From Nitratireductor aestuarii (GTDB lineage Bacteria > Pseudomonadota > Alphaproteobacteria > Rhizobiales > Rhizobiaceae): DNA of 64,000 bases. Location: positions 124,001 through 188,000 of the forward strand of contig NZ_BMIF01000008.1 of NCBI RefSeq assembly GCF_014641695.1, given 5' to 3'. Positions within the stretch are counted from its first letter, which is position 1. Each line of letters opens with the position of its first letter. A model generated the notes under the pieces. That model saw nothing but the letters and a program-made list of their open reading frames with translations. It ran no database searches and was not told the DNA's origin. Shown in pieces: positions 37,434-45,789 of this stretch. The position numbers and the translations under genes are program-made.

Positions 37434-37796
37434 ATGGCAGAACGAAATGAGCCTGACGAACTCGAGCAGCGGCGACGCAAACTTGAAGATGCCCTGGCGG
37501 CGCGAGGCGCTTCATCAGACTCTGGTGAAGGCAACGCAAAGCAGACTAACGGCGGCAGTGGATTCGGGAACGCTTTCAAGCTTTCGGGCGAATTCATCGG
37601 CGGCGTTGTCGTAGGGATCGGACTTGGTTGGTTCTTCGACCGCCTGTTCGATACCGCTCCGTGGGGACTAATTATCTTCTTGCTGCTCGGATTTGCAGCA
37701 GGTGTTCTAAACGTCCTGCGTGCTGCGGGACGGGTTGCTGAGTTTGGATCACAGGCCCCCAAGGACGGTGGCGCCAATGATCCGCAAAGGAAATAA
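37434..37796 (+). CDS. atpI: ATP synthase accessory protein AtpI
   Basis: Membrane protein of 120 residues that helps assemble the c-ring of F0. A charged N-terminal half ([16 protein letters not shown]) precedes two transmembrane segments (about 50-68 and 75-95) with [15 protein letters not shown] between. It is the first gene of the F0 operon, the usual position. The ATG has GGAGG upstream and the gene follows a clear promoter. Confidence 0.9.
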   Translation: MAERNEPDELEQRRRKLEDALAARGASSDSGEGNAKQTNGGSGFGNAFKLSGEFIGGVVVGIGLGWFFDRLFDTAPWGLIIFLLLGFAAGVLNVLRAAGRVAEFGSQAPKDGGANDPQRK

Positions 37797-37831
37797 GAGC
37801 GGCAGACGCCGCACAAAGTGAGGGTGCTTCA

Positions 37832-38581
37832 GTGGCCACGGATCCCATCCATCAATTTCAGATTGCCAAGTGGATTCCGATTGAAGTTGGTGGTGTGGAC
37901 CTGTCGTTCACCAACGCGTCGGCCTTCATGGTCGCGACCGTTGCTGCCGCTAGCGCTTTCCTGTTCCTGAGCACCTCCAACCGCGGCCTGGTTCCGTCCC
38001 GTGCCCAGTCGGTTGCCGAGATGGCTTACGAATTCATCGCGTCGATGTTGCGTGACAGCGCCGGCAATCACGGGATGAAGTTCTTCCCGCTGGTATTTTC
38101 GCTGTTCATGTTCGTGTTCGTCGCGAACCTGCTTGGCCTCGTGCCCTACTTCTTCACCGTTACCAGCCAGATTATCGTCACCTTCGCGCTGGCAATGCTG
38201 GTGATCGGAACAGTCATCGTATACGGCTTCATGAAGCACGGTCTGGGCTTCCTCAAGCTGTTCGTGCCGAGCGGCGTTCCCGCCGTCGTGGTGCCGCTGG
38301 TTGTCGCGATCGAGATTGTTTCCTTCCTCTCGCGTCCGATCAGCCTCTCGGTTCGTCTCTTCGCTAACATGCTGGCTGGTCATATCACCCTCAAGGTGTT
38401 CGCTGGCTTCGTAACCTCGCTCAGCGCGCTCGGTGCTGTCGGTGTTGCTGGTTCAATTCTTCCGCTGATCATGACTGTCGCGATCACGGGTCTCGAGTTT
38501 CTGGTTGCCTTCCTGCAGGCTTACGTCTTCGCCGTTTTGACCTGCATGTACCTCAATGATGCGGTGCATCCGGGCCACTAG
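37832..38581 (+). CDS. atpB: ATP synthase F0 subunit a
   Basis: Stator subunit of the proton channel, 249 residues and five to six membrane helices. The essential Arg lies in [13 protein letters not shown], and the C-terminal helix carries the family stretch [18 protein letters not shown]. Start is GTG at 37832 with GAGGG before it. It follows atpI after 35 bases. A small GGCGG/CCGCC hairpin lies between it and atpE. Confidence 0.97.
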   Translation: MATDPIHQFQIAKWIPIEVGGVDLSFTNASAFMVATVAAASAFLFLSTSNRGLVPSRAQSVAEMAYEFIASMLRDSAGNHGMKFFPLVFSLFMFVFVANLLGLVPYFFTVTSQIIVTFALAMLVIGTVIVYGFMKHGLGFLKLFVPSGVPAVVVPLVVAIEIVSFLSRPISLSVRLFANMLAGHITLKVFAGFVTSLSALGAVGVAGSILPLIMTVAITGLEFLVAFLQAYVFAVLTCMYLNDAVHPGH

Positions 38582-38648
38582 GATCGACTAACGGCGGGCT
38601 TTTCCGCCAACTTTCAAAGAGTTCAAACGCTTCACAAGGAGTTGCAAG

Positions 38649-38873
38649 ATGGAAGCAGAAGCAGCAAAGGCGATCGGCGCAGGTATTGCATGCCTCGGCA
38701 TGGGTGGTGCAGCTATCGGTCTCGGCAATATTTTTGCCAACTACCTGGCGGGCGCCCTGCGCAATCCGTCGGCAGCTGACGGTCAGTTCGGCCGTCTGAT
38801 CCTGGGCTTCGCCGTTACCGAAGCTCTGGGCATCTTCTCGCTGCTGGTCGCCCTTCTCCTCCTGTTCGTCTAA
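38649..38873 (+). CDS. atpE: ATP synthase F0 subunit c
   Basis: Proteolipid of 74 residues forming the rotor ring. Two membrane helices: the first has the glycine-rich helix [20 protein letters not shown], the polar loop is RNPSA, and the second carries the proton-binding Glu in [18 protein letters not shown]. Strong AAGGAG before the ATG. A perfect 10-base-arm hairpin follows directly. Confidence 0.97.
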   Translation: MEAEAAKAIGAGIACLGMGGAAIGLGNIFANYLAGALRNPSAADGQFGRLILGFAVTEALGIFSLLVALLLLFV

Positions 38874-38893
38874 GCCGTACGATTTTTTGGCTT

Positions 38894-38916
38894 GCCGGAC
38901 GCCTCAGGCGTCCGGC
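38894..38916 (+). other. Strong hairpin between atpE and atpF'
   Basis: Perfect arms GCCGGACGCC and GGCGTCCGGC (10 bases each) around TCA, 20 bases after the atpE stop, with no T-run. It probably stabilises or processes the mRNA so that subunit c, needed in many copies, is made in excess of b and b'. Confidence 0.6.
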
Positions 38917-38940
38917 CGTGGATAGAGCAAGGGGAAAGCC

Positions 38941-39525
38941 ATGTTCGTGGCACCGGCATTCGCACAGGACGCGGCTCAACCCGCAATTGGCGAAACCCAT
39001 TCCGAGACTGGCATAGTGGAAGAAGGTGCCCACGGCGGTATCTTCCCTCCATTCGACAGCTCGACATACGCGTCGCAGGTCCTCTGGCTCGCGATCACGT
39101 TCGGACTTTTTTACCTGTTCCTGAAGCGCGTGGTCCTGCCACGTATCGGGGGCACGCTGGAAGTCCGTCACGATCGTATCGCCAGCGATCTTGATCAGGC
39201 TTCCCGTCTCAAGGAAGAGGCGGATGCTGCCGTTGCCGCATACGAGCAGGAGCTCGCAGAAGCACGGCGCAAGTCGGCTGCGATTGCGCAGGAAGCGCGG
39301 GACAACGCCAAGGCCCAGGCTGAGGCAGACCGTCGCGCGATCACTGAGACGCTCGATGCAAAGCTCGGCGAAGCCGAGACCCGCATCGAGGAGATCAAGC
39401 GTATCGCTTTGGCCGATGTTGACAACATTGCTGAAGAGACCGCGGCTGAGATCGTTCAACAGCTCACCGGTAACGACGTGAGCAAGGCAACCGTTACGGC
39501 TGCTGTGAAAGCAGTGAGCCAGTAG
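38941..39525 (+). CDS. atpF': ATP synthase F0 subunit b'
   Basis: Second b-type stator subunit, 194 residues, typical of photosynthetic and many other alphaproteobacteria. An N-terminal stretch of about 50 residues precedes one transmembrane helix ([16 protein letters not shown]) and a long coiled coil rich in Ala, Glu and Arg. It forms a heterodimer with AtpF, whose gene starts 10 bases downstream. Confidence 0.93.
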   Translation: MFVAPAFAQDAAQPAIGETHSETGIVEEGAHGGIFPPFDSSTYASQVLWLAITFGLFYLFLKRVVLPRIGGTLEVRHDRIASDLDQASRLKEEADAAVAAYEQELAEARRKSAAIAQEARDNAKAQAEADRRAITETLDAKLGEAETRIEEIKRIALADVDNIAEETAAEIVQQLTGNDVSKATVTAAVKAVSQ

Positions 39526-39535
39526 GAGAACCGCT

Positions 39536-40015
39536 ATGGATGCAACATTCTGGGCGTTTATCTCCCTCATCCTGTTCCTCGCGCTGCTCGTGTACGTGAA
39601 GGTTCCGGGGATGGTTGCCAAGGCGCTCGATGAGCGTGCCGATCGCATCCGTCGCGAACTGGAAGATGCGCGCGTCTTGCGTGAAGAGGCTCAGCAGTTG
39701 CTGGCCGAATATCAGCGCAAGCGTCATGAGGCTGAAAAGGAAGCGGCAGAACTCGTATCTGCAGCCCAACGTGAAGCTGAAAGCATTGTTGCCGACGCGA
39801 AAGAGAAGACCGAAGAATACGTGGCACGTCGCACCAAGCTGGCCGAGCAGAAGATCGCCCAGGCCGAGCGCGACGCAGTCAACGAGGTTCGTGCCCGCGC
39901 TGTTGACGTTGCTGTAGCTGCCGCAGGCAAGATCCTGAGTGATACGGTCGACGGAAGCGCAAGCGGAGTACTGTTCGATCAGTCTCTCGCTCAGCTGAAA
40001 GCCAAGATGAACTAA
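39536..40015 (+). CDS. atpF: ATP synthase F0 subunit b
   Basis: Stator subunit of 159 residues with an N-terminal membrane helix (FWAFISLILFLALLVYV) and a coiled coil (ELEDARVLREEAQQLLAEYQ) linking F0 to F1. Last gene of this F0 operon; the F1 genes are elsewhere, as is normal in alphaproteobacteria. A terminator follows. Confidence 0.95.
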   Translation: MDATFWAFISLILFLALLVYVKVPGMVAKALDERADRIRRELEDARVLREEAQQLLAEYQRKRHEAEKEAAELVSAAQREAESIVADAKEKTEEYVARRTKLAEQKIAQAERDAVNEVRARAVDVAVAAAGKILSDTVDGSASGVLFDQSLAQLKAKMN

Positions 40016-40041
40016 CATCGGTCCTCGACCGGATGTCTCAA

Positions 40042-40068
40042 ATGCCGCCCCAAGGGCGGCATTTTTGT
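40042..40068 (+). terminator. Rho-independent terminator of the F0 operon
   Basis: Stem ATGCCGCCC/GGGCGGCAT followed by TTTTTGTTTTG, 27 bases after the atpF stop. Confidence 0.93.
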
Positions 40069-40193
40069 TTTGGGGGATTGGATAGAGCTTGAGTGAGCTG
40101 AGTCAGCAGCCGTCAGGATTTTCCGAACAAGCACTTGCATGGCCTGCGGGTTTGCTGTCCGTTGTTCAACGCTGAACAAGCGGAGAGGCAAAC

Positions 40194-40766
40194 ATGTCAG
40201 TACTGATTCTGGGTCTGGTTCTTTTCCTCGGCATTCACTCGACCCGCATAGTTGCGCCGGGCTTCCGGCAGCAGCTCATTGACCAGCGCGGGGAGAAATT
40301 CTGGAAGCTCACTTACACGGTGGTCTCGCTCGTCGGGCTCGTGCTGATCATCTGGGGCTATGGATTGGCGCGGCAGGATCCCGTCATCGTCTATGATCCG
40401 CCGGTCGGCATGCGACACCTGACTCTGCTTCTGATGCTGCCGGTGTTCCCGCTGTTTGCCGCCTCGCACAACCCGGGCTTCATCAAGGCGAAGCTCCAGC
40501 ATCCGATGCTGATAGGGACGCTGCTCTGGGGTGTTGCCCATTTGCTGGCCAACGGAACGCTGGCGGACGTGCTGCTCTTCGGCGGCATCCTCGTCTGGGC
40601 GGCCATTGACCTGATCTCCAACGTCTATCGCGGCCCAGTGCGCCTTGGCCGGGAGCCCGTGCTAAGGAAGGATATTTCCTCAATCGTCGCTGGTGTTGTG
40701 ATCTATCTGATCTTCGTCTTCTGGCTGCATGAGCTGCTCTTCGGCGTTTCGCCGCTCGGAGCTTAG
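40194..40766 (+). CDS. NnrU family membrane protein
   Basis: Protein of 190 residues with about six hydrophobic helices in the NnrU family, first linked to denitrification but wider in occurrence. FLGIHSTRIVAP near the start, HNPGFIKAKLQHPML in the middle and LWGVAHLLANGTLADVLLFG are the conserved stretches, the His residues being possible haem or metal ligands. GGAGAGG precedes the ATG. No nitrite or nitric oxide reductase genes are nearby. The stop codon is the first base pairs of repeat R2. Confidence 0.85.
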   Translation: MSVLILGLVLFLGIHSTRIVAPGFRQQLIDQRGEKFWKLTYTVVSLVGLVLIIWGYGLARQDPVIVYDPPVGMRHLTLLLMLPVFPLFAASHNPGFIKAKLQHPMLIGTLLWGVAHLLANGTLADVLLFGGILVWAAIDLISNVYRGPVRLGREPVLRKDISSIVAGVVIYLIFVFWLHELLFGVSPLGA

Positions 40767-40865
40767 CAGTTCAGACTTTCACAGAAACTCCGAACTGCTT
40801 TAACTCTTTGGTCTCTCGTGGTTCCGGACGGACAACCGGTTCCACTTTCGTGGAACCGCTCCAGA
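40765..40865. repeat. Palindromic intergenic repeat, copy R2
   Basis: Two hairpins as in R1: AGCAGTTC (40765-40772) with GAACTGCT (40792-40799), and GGTTCC (40820-40825) with GGAACC (40852-40857). It fills the gap between the convergent NnrU and rnhB genes and contacts both stop codons. Confidence 0.8.
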
Positions 40866-41570
40866 TTAGACCAGTTCGGCTTCGGTGCCGGCCTCTACAG
40901 GCTCGGCGCCTTTCTTCAGTGGCGCGAAGGTCATGCGGTGAAGGCGTGCGAGCGGGCCATGGAGAGCAAGCGCGTCGCGGTGCTTCTTCGTGGCATATCC
41001 GACGTGGCTGTCAAAACCGTAGGCAGGCGCCTGCAGGCCTGTACGCACCATCATACGGTCGCGCGTGACCTTGGCGACGATGGACGCGGCAGCGATGGAC
41101 TGTGAGCGCTGGTCGCCCTTGATCACTGCCTTGCAGGGGCAGGGAAGGCCAGGAGGAACATCGCGGCCATCCGCCAGCGCATAGCGGGGTTCGAGACAAA
41201 GGCTCATCACCGCACGGCGCATGCCCTCAAGGCTCGCCCGCAGAATGTTCGACTGGTCGATCGAGGTTGAGCAGAGCGAGGATACGGAGACCGCCTGCGC
41301 CGTCGCCATGATCTCTTCGTAGAGCGCATCGCGGGCAGCTTCGGTCAGCAGTTTTGAATCGTTCAGGCCATCCGGGATCTTGTCAGGATCGAGAATGACA
41401 GCTGCTGCCACCACAGGTCCGGCAAGCGGACCACGCCCAACCTCGTCCAGCCCGACAACCGGTGCATGCCCATCGCGCATCAAACCGGCTTCCATCGTGA
41501 AGTCGGGGCGCAAAGGAATTTCTTCGAAAAGAAGCAGAGAATCGGATTGCGAGGCAGCCATGAAAACCAT
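40866..41570 (-). CDS. rnhB: Ribonuclease HII
   Basis: Cleaves RNA in RNA-DNA hybrids, including single ribonucleotides. About 234 residues. The metal-binding acidic set is visible in [13 protein letters not shown] (Asp-Glu), [20 protein letters not shown] and the following VTRD motif. The start is uncertain: ATG at 41570 or 41561; neither has a clear ribosome-binding site, and the longer frame to 41597 adds nothing recognisable. It converges with NnrU across repeat R2. Confidence 0.94.
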   Translation of the reverse strand: MVFMAASQSDSLLLFEEIPLRPDFTMEAGLMRDGHAPVVGLDEVGRGPLAGPVVAAAVILDPDKIPDGLNDSKLLTEAARDALYEEIMATAQAVSVSSLCSTSIDQSNILRASLEGMRRAVMSLCLEPRYALADGRDVPPGLPCPCKAVIKGDQRSQSIAAASIVAKVTRDRMMVRTGLQAPAYGFDSHVGYATKKHRDALALHGPLARLHRMTFAPLKKGAEPVEAGTEAELV

Positions 41571-41816
41571 GCTGACACCGCATCCGATTCTCTGCAAGCC
41601 TTAACCCCGGGTGCGGCGGAAAGGGGCCAGGCTACCAAAGGTATCGCTTTCCGGGACGAGAAAGACGACGCCTCTTCAATTCCAATCACTTCGAGCGGGC
41701 CAAGGCTGCTCCACCTGCCCGGTGGGGAAGCGGTGCTCCACCGGTTCATCAACAGCTGCCTGCCGGTGCCGAAATCTCAAGGCCGCCCGCCCCGCGGGAC
41801 GTCCTATCCCGCCCGG
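41571..41816. other. Intergenic region upstream of rnhB
   Basis: About 245 bases with no supported gene. Frames crossing it are shadows of rnhB or the radical SAM gene. It holds a GC-rich imperfect repeat (GGTGCTCCACC and GCTGCTCCACC near 41700-41745) and presumably the rnhB promoter, which I cannot place. Confidence 0.4.
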
Positions 41817-41926
41817 TCTAGAGCAGTTCAGACTTTCACAGAAACTCTGTTCTGCTCCCACTCTTTGTTTTCTCACGGGTCCGGACGGAAAACCGGTCCC
41901 CACTTTTCCTGGAACCGCCCTAGAGC
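41817..41926. repeat. Palindromic intergenic repeat, copy R3
   Basis: Same family as R1, R2 and R4. It begins TCTAGAGCAGTTCAGACTTT and ends with the TTCCGGACGGAAAACCGG...CACTTTTCCTGGAA-type module (41880-41916), here starting GTCC. The end supplies the TAG stop of the radical SAM gene (41920-41922). Confidence 0.8.
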
Positions 41927-43077
41927 AGCACCAATTGCTCTGCACCGCGCGACAACGGCCGGAACAGTTCTGTGGTGAGCTTCATGCGCTCCTTGTTCAG
42001 GCCGAGGCGCTTGGCGGCCATCTCGAAGCGGCGGCCGATCTGCCATGCATAGGGGCCGGTTCCGCGCATGCGCTTTCCCCATTCAGCATCATAGTCCTTG
42101 CCGTCCCGCATCGAGCGGACGAGCGACATGACATGGCGGAAGCGGTCCGGATAATGGCGCAGCAGCCAGTCCTTGAAGATGGGGCTCACCTCAAGCGGAA
42201 GTCTCAGCATGACATAGCCAGCTTCACGAGCGCCAGCGGCATGGGCGGATTCAAGAATACGCTCGATCTCGCTGTCGTTGAGGCCAGGGATGACCGGACC
42301 CATCATGACGGAGACCGGGATGCCGTGATCGCTCAGCGCGCGTATGGCTTCCAGACGACGCGTGGGTGTCGCAGCCCTCGGCTCCATGGTGCGGGCGAGC
42401 TTCCGGTCAAGCGTGGTGACGGAGAGCGCCACCTTCGCCAGTCCCTTTTCCGCCATGCGGCCAAGGATATCCATGTCACGCATGACAAGTGCTGATTTGG
42501 TGACGATGCCAACGGGATGGTTATAAGCCTCGAGCACTTCGAGGATCTCCCGCATGATCCGCCACTTCTTTTCCACCGGCTGATAGGGATCGGTGTTTGT
42601 ACCGATGGCGATCGTGCGGGGTTCATAGCCAGGCTTCGACAGCTCACGCTCCAGGAGCCTCGGCGCATCAGGCTTGGCGAAGAGCTTCGACTCGAAGTCC
42701 AGTCCCGGCGACATGCCCATATAGGCGTGAGTGGGGCGGGCGAAGCAATAAACGCAGCCGTGCTCGCAGCCACGGTAGGGGTTGATGGAACGGTCGAAGG
42801 AGATATCGGGCGAACTGTTGCGCGTGATGATGGTGCGCGGCTTTTCTATCTGCACCTCGGTCTTGAACGGGGGCAGGTCTTCCAGCGACTCCCAGCCATC
42901 GTCGAAGACTTCGCGTGTCGTCGGCTCGAAGCGGCCGGTCGGGTTGATGCCCGCGCCGCGACCACGCCTGCGGTCGATCTCGATCCGCACGCCGCTACGT
43001 TCAACGAGAGCATCTGCGATCCTGGCGCGGCCACCGCCAAGGGAAGCCAGACTGTCAGCCTTTACGATCTGTTCCAT
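41920..43077 (-). CDS. PA0069/Rv2578c-family radical SAM protein
   Basis: Radical SAM enzyme of 385 residues. The [4Fe-4S] motif is CEHGCVYCFARP (CxxxCxxC, residues about 104-111), preceded by INPYRG, a form shared with spore photoproduct lyase-like enzymes. The N-terminal 90 residues are the extra domain typical of PA0069/Rv2578c proteins (GRGAGINPTGRFEP). Function is unknown; DNA repair is suspected because M. tuberculosis Rv2578c is, as I recall, in the LexA regulon. A LexA box overlaps the promoter here too. GGAGG lies 8 bases before the ATG at 43077. The stop lies in repeat R3. Confidence 0.9.
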   Translation of the reverse strand: MEQIVKADSLASLGGGRARIADALVERSGVRIEIDRRRGRGAGINPTGRFEPTTREVFDDGWESLEDLPPFKTEVQIEKPRTIITRNSSPDISFDRSINPYRGCEHGCVYCFARPTHAYMGMSPGLDFESKLFAKPDAPRLLERELSKPGYEPRTIAIGTNTDPYQPVEKKWRIMREILEVLEAYNHPVGIVTKSALVMRDMDILGRMAEKGLAKVALSVTTLDRKLARTMEPRAATPTRRLEAIRALSDHGIPVSVMMGPVIPGLNDSEIERILESAHAAGAREAGYVMLRLPLEVSPIFKDWLLRHYPDRFRHVMSLVRSMRDGKDYDAEWGKRMRGTGPYAWQIGRRFEMAAKRLGLNKERMKLTTELFRPLSRGAEQLVLL

Positions 43078-43098
43078 GCACCGCGCCTCCGCGCTTGT

Positions 43099-43142
43099 TC
43101 TATTTCCTGCATATAGCAGCAGAACGAGAACAAAGCAAGAAC
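43099..43142 (-). promoter_or_regulatory. SOS promoter: LexA box over -35 of the radical SAM gene
   Basis: GAAC-N7-GAAC at 43128-43142 (minus strand GTTCTTGCTTTGTTC) is the alphaproteobacterial LexA box. On the minus strand TTGCTT, lying within the box, is followed after 17 bases by TATATG, a good sigma-70 pair. LexA bound here would cover the -35 element. The start of transcription would be near 43093, 16 bases before the ATG. Confidence 0.8.
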
Positions 43143-43164
43143 AAAACCTGAGAGGCTCTAAGGA

Positions 43165-43707
43165 TCAGCCGGCGTTGCGACGCAGGTGCTCGTCGAGGCG
43201 AGGCAGGATTTCCACGAAGTTGCAGGGCTTGTGGCGGTAGTCGAACTGCTCCTTCAGGATGCCGTCCCAGGCATCGCGGCAGGCGCCAGGGGAGCCCGGC
43301 AGGGCGAAGACAAAGGTCTGGTTGATCAGCCCAGCCGTCGCGCGCGACTGGATCGTGGAGGTGCCGATCTTGTCGTAGGAGAGCCGGTGGAAGACGATCG
43401 AGAAACCGTCCATGTGCTTGTCGAACAGGGGCTCCAGAGCTTCGGGCGTGACGTCGCGGCCGGTGAAGCCGGTGCCACCGGTGGTGATAATCGCATCAAT
43501 GGAGGGGTTGTGGCTCCAGTCGAGAACCTGCGTGCGGATCTGCTCGACGTCATCGCGGACGATCTGGCGGTCGATGAGCTCGTGGCCAGCGTCAGTGATG
43601 CGGTCGGCCAATGTCGCGCCCGACTTGTCGTCCGCCAGCGTGCGCGTATCGGAAACCGTGAGAACGGCAAAGCGGACGGGAATGAAGGTGAGTTCAGCGG
43701 CACTCAT
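43165..43707 (-). CDS. moaB: Molybdenum cofactor biosynthesis protein B
   Basis: MogA/MoaB-family protein of 180 residues that adenylylates molybdopterin. Family motifs are FAVLTVSDTRT, IITTGGTGFTGRDVTPEAL and FALPGSPGACRDAWDGIL. The ATG at 43707 overlaps the ispE stop by four bases (ATGA), so the extension to 43755 is rejected. No other moa genes are in the window, so the pairing with ispE is likely positional rather than functional. Confidence 0.93.
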   Translation of the reverse strand: MSAAELTFIPVRFAVLTVSDTRTLADDKSGATLADRITDAGHELIDRQIVRDDVEQIRTQVLDWSHNPSIDAIITTGGTGFTGRDVTPEALEPLFDKHMDGFSIVFHRLSYDKIGTSTIQSRATAGLINQTFVFALPGSPGACRDAWDGILKEQFDYRHKPCNFVEILPRLDEHLRRNAG

Positions 43708-44594
43708 GGCACAATCTCGTCGGATGCAAGGGTGGATGTCGCGGCGACAAACCACGACGGGTGGCGCTCAGCAATCGTCGTGGCGGCGCGTTCGGCTTCT
43801 TCGTCACTCAGGAAGATACCGAAGCAGGTTGCGCCAGAGCCGGACATGCGGGCGATGCCGGCGCTCTCCGACCTAAGTTCTGCCAGAACGTCATTGATGG
43901 CCGGAACGAGGCTCGCGGCCGGGGCCTCAAGGTCGTTGCGCGTTTCGCTGAGCCAGCCGATCACGTCTGCCGTGGTGATAAAGGCAGAGAGGGGTGGCAG
44001 CGGAGCATTGTCCTTCTTCTGCAACGCTCGGAAGACCGGCGGGGTCGCGAGCGGAACGCCGGGATTGACCAGCACCATCGGCAGACGGGGAAGCCTTACG
44101 TATTCTAGCTCTTCACCGGTCCCACGCGCGATCAGGGGGCGGGCCGCGACGCACATCGGTACGTCAGCCCCGAGCGGGAGGAGAAGCGGCGCGAGGTCGG
44201 ATTCGGTAAGCTGCAGCCCCCAATGGCGGGCAAGCAGGATTGACGCAGCCGCGGCATCGCTGGAGCCGCCGCCAATGCCGGAGGCAATGGGGAGGTTCTT
44301 TTCCAGCGACAGGAGAACGGGCTCAAGCTTTTGGCTTGGGAAAGCGCTCGCCAGAAGATCATGGGCGCGCAGGATAAGGTTCGAGCTATCCAGCGGCACT
44401 TCGGACGCGAAGGGTCCCGTGGCAGAAAGGCTCGTCGCTTCCGCAGGCATTAGCGAGACGCGGTCACCGAAGCGTGTAAAGGCCACGAGCGATTCCAGCA
44501 GATGATAGCCGTCAGCCCGCTGGCCAACGACGTGCAGCGCCAGGTTCACCTTGGCAGGGGCGAGCCTGTGGAGGCTCGGGGACCCATGCGTCAT
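43704..44594 (-). CDS. ispE: 4-diphosphocytidyl-2-C-methyl-D-erythritol kinase
   Basis: GHMP kinase of 296 residues, fourth step of the MEP isoprenoid pathway. The N-terminal motif APAKVNLALHVVGQRADGYH contains the catalytic region, and the ATP loop is LPIASGIGGGSSDAAA. The ATG at 44594 has AAGGA 5 bases ahead, which settles the start against an upstream TTG at 44609. It lies 1 base past the stop of a small membrane-protein gene and overlaps moaB. Confidence 0.95.
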   Translation of the reverse strand: MTHGSPSLHRLAPAKVNLALHVVGQRADGYHLLESLVAFTRFGDRVSLMPAEATSLSATGPFASEVPLDSSNLILRAHDLLASAFPSQKLEPVLLSLEKNLPIASGIGGGSSDAAAASILLARHWGLQLTESDLAPLLLPLGADVPMCVAARPLIARGTGEELEYVRLPRLPMVLVNPGVPLATPPVFRALQKKDNAPLPPLSAFITTADVIGWLSETRNDLEAPAASLVPAINDVLAELRSESAGIARMSGSGATCFGIFLSDEEAERAATTIAERHPSWFVAATSTLASDEIVP

Positions 44595-44595
44595 T

Positions 44596-44781
44596 TCAGT
44601 CCTTTTCAAGGTAGTATTCGCCGGTGCGGGGATCCTTCACCAGCGTGCCGGTGCTGCCAGTCGCGGTCTCGCGACGGCGGCGTTCGGCCCGTGCGGTCAC
44701 CCGCTGGGCTTCGCGGACGAAGGAGCGGTAACCCCAATAGGCGACCACTGCGACGATCAGTAACAAAATCAATTGCGGCAT
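44596..44781 (-). CDS. Small single-pass membrane protein
   Basis: Protein of 61 residues: an N-terminal membrane helix (PQLILLLIVAVVAYWGYRSF) then a basic Arg-rich stretch (ARAERRRRET) and a tail LVKDPRTGEYYLEKD. Strong GGGAGG before the ATG and tight coupling to ispE support a real gene. The tail resembles small rhizobial membrane proteins of unknown role. I do not recognise a function. Confidence 0.65.
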   Translation of the reverse strand: MPQLILLLIVAVVAYWGYRSFVREAQRVTARAERRRRETATGSTGTLVKDPRTGEYYLEKD

Positions 44782-44856
44782 TGGGGCCTCCCTTCTGGGG
44801 TTTGCGATTGTTCAGATGATATACCGTCTGGGCTGAATGCGGCGAAAATTGCACGG

Positions 44857-45720
44857 TCACAACGTGAACCTCTGCCATGCGGCCTTTTCTTCAGCGGCTT
44901 CCAGCAAGCCCGCGGCGAAAGCTGATGCAACATCCGTGGTAGAGAACTGTTCCACGCTGAAGAACGGGATCTTCCGGCTGAGCAGGCCCCGGGCGGGCGC
45001 GATCAGCCGCAGCTGCGCCTTGGCGCCGTAGCGCCGCTTGATATCGGAGCGCATGTCGCCGAGTGAATCGGCAAGGCCAAGTTCGCGCGCCTTTTCGCCG
45101 ACCCAGAAGAGGCCGGTAAAGAGGTCATCGTTGTCGGCCAGCTTGGCGCCGCGACGGCTCTTCACCAGATCGATGAAGACGGTATGGATGTGCTGCTGCA
45201 ACTCCTTCAGGTGCGCGATGTCATCCTCCTTCTCCGGCTGGAAGGGGTCAAGGATGGCCTTGTTGCGGCCGGAGGTGTGGACGCGGCGCTCGACCCCGAT
45301 CTTGCGGATCATTTCCTGGAAGCCGAAACCGGCCGAGACGACACCGATGGAGCCGACGATGGAGGAGGGGTCAATGATGATCTCGTCGCCGGCGCAGGCG
45401 ATCATGTAGCCGCCGGATGCCGCGACATCCTCGACATAGACCAGAACCCTGCGCTGCTTCTCCTCGGCAAGATCACGGATGCGCTTGTAGATAAGCCGAG
45501 ACTGGACAGGGGAGCCGCCGGGCGAATTGATCGAAATTGCCACAGCCGGGGCAGGGATGGAGAATGCCTTTTCCAGTACGCCTGCAACGCCCGCCAGCGA
45601 CAGGTTCTGCCGCATGGGCGTGCCCGATGCCATGATCGTTCCGTGAAGACGGACGACCGGAATTGAAACTTCGCCGGGACGGAGGGATTTCGGAAGAAGG
45701 CGTGAAAAGAACTGTTTCAA
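44857..45720 (-). CDS. S49 family peptidase (SppA/SohB-like)
   Basis: Membrane-associated serine protease of about 287 residues. The ClpP-like fold shows SINSPGGSPVQSR, then the nucleophile Ser in DVAASGGYMIA, with the general-base Lys of S49 in the 150-200 region. Length matches the short, single-domain SppA group. Start is uncertain: TTG at 45720 has GGGGA 5 bases before it, while TTG at 45750 has no ribosome-binding site. No ATG occurs before residue 30. It may degrade signal peptides. Confidence 0.88.
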   Translation of the reverse strand: MKQFFSRLLPKSLRPGEVSIPVVRLHGTIMASGTPMRQNLSLAGVAGVLEKAFSIPAPAVAISINSPGGSPVQSRLIYKRIRDLAEEKQRRVLVYVEDVAASGGYMIACAGDEIIIDPSSIVGSIGVVSAGFGFQEMIRKIGVERRVHTSGRNKAILDPFQPEKEDDIAHLKELQQHIHTVFIDLVKSRRGAKLADNDDLFTGLFWVGEKARELGLADSLGDMRSDIKRRYGAKAQLRLIAPARGLLSRKIPFFSVEQFSTTDVASAFAAGLLEAAEEKAAWQRFTL

Positions 45721-45789
45721 AGGAATCCCCAACACAAGCAATTTCTTCAATATGTAAGTACGAGATCGGGCCGCGCAATGCCCCAGATG

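Noticed and set aside
40818-41105. Short plus-strand frames opposite the rnhB 3' end
   Set aside because: They begin in repeat R2 and only mirror rnhB.
41611-42495. 294-residue plus-strand frame starting in the rnhB upstream region
   Set aside because: It runs through repeat R3 and antisense to the radical SAM gene, so it is not a single coding unit.
43186-44505. 439-residue plus-strand frame over moaB and ispE
   Set aside because: Spans two recognised minus-strand genes and shows no domain.
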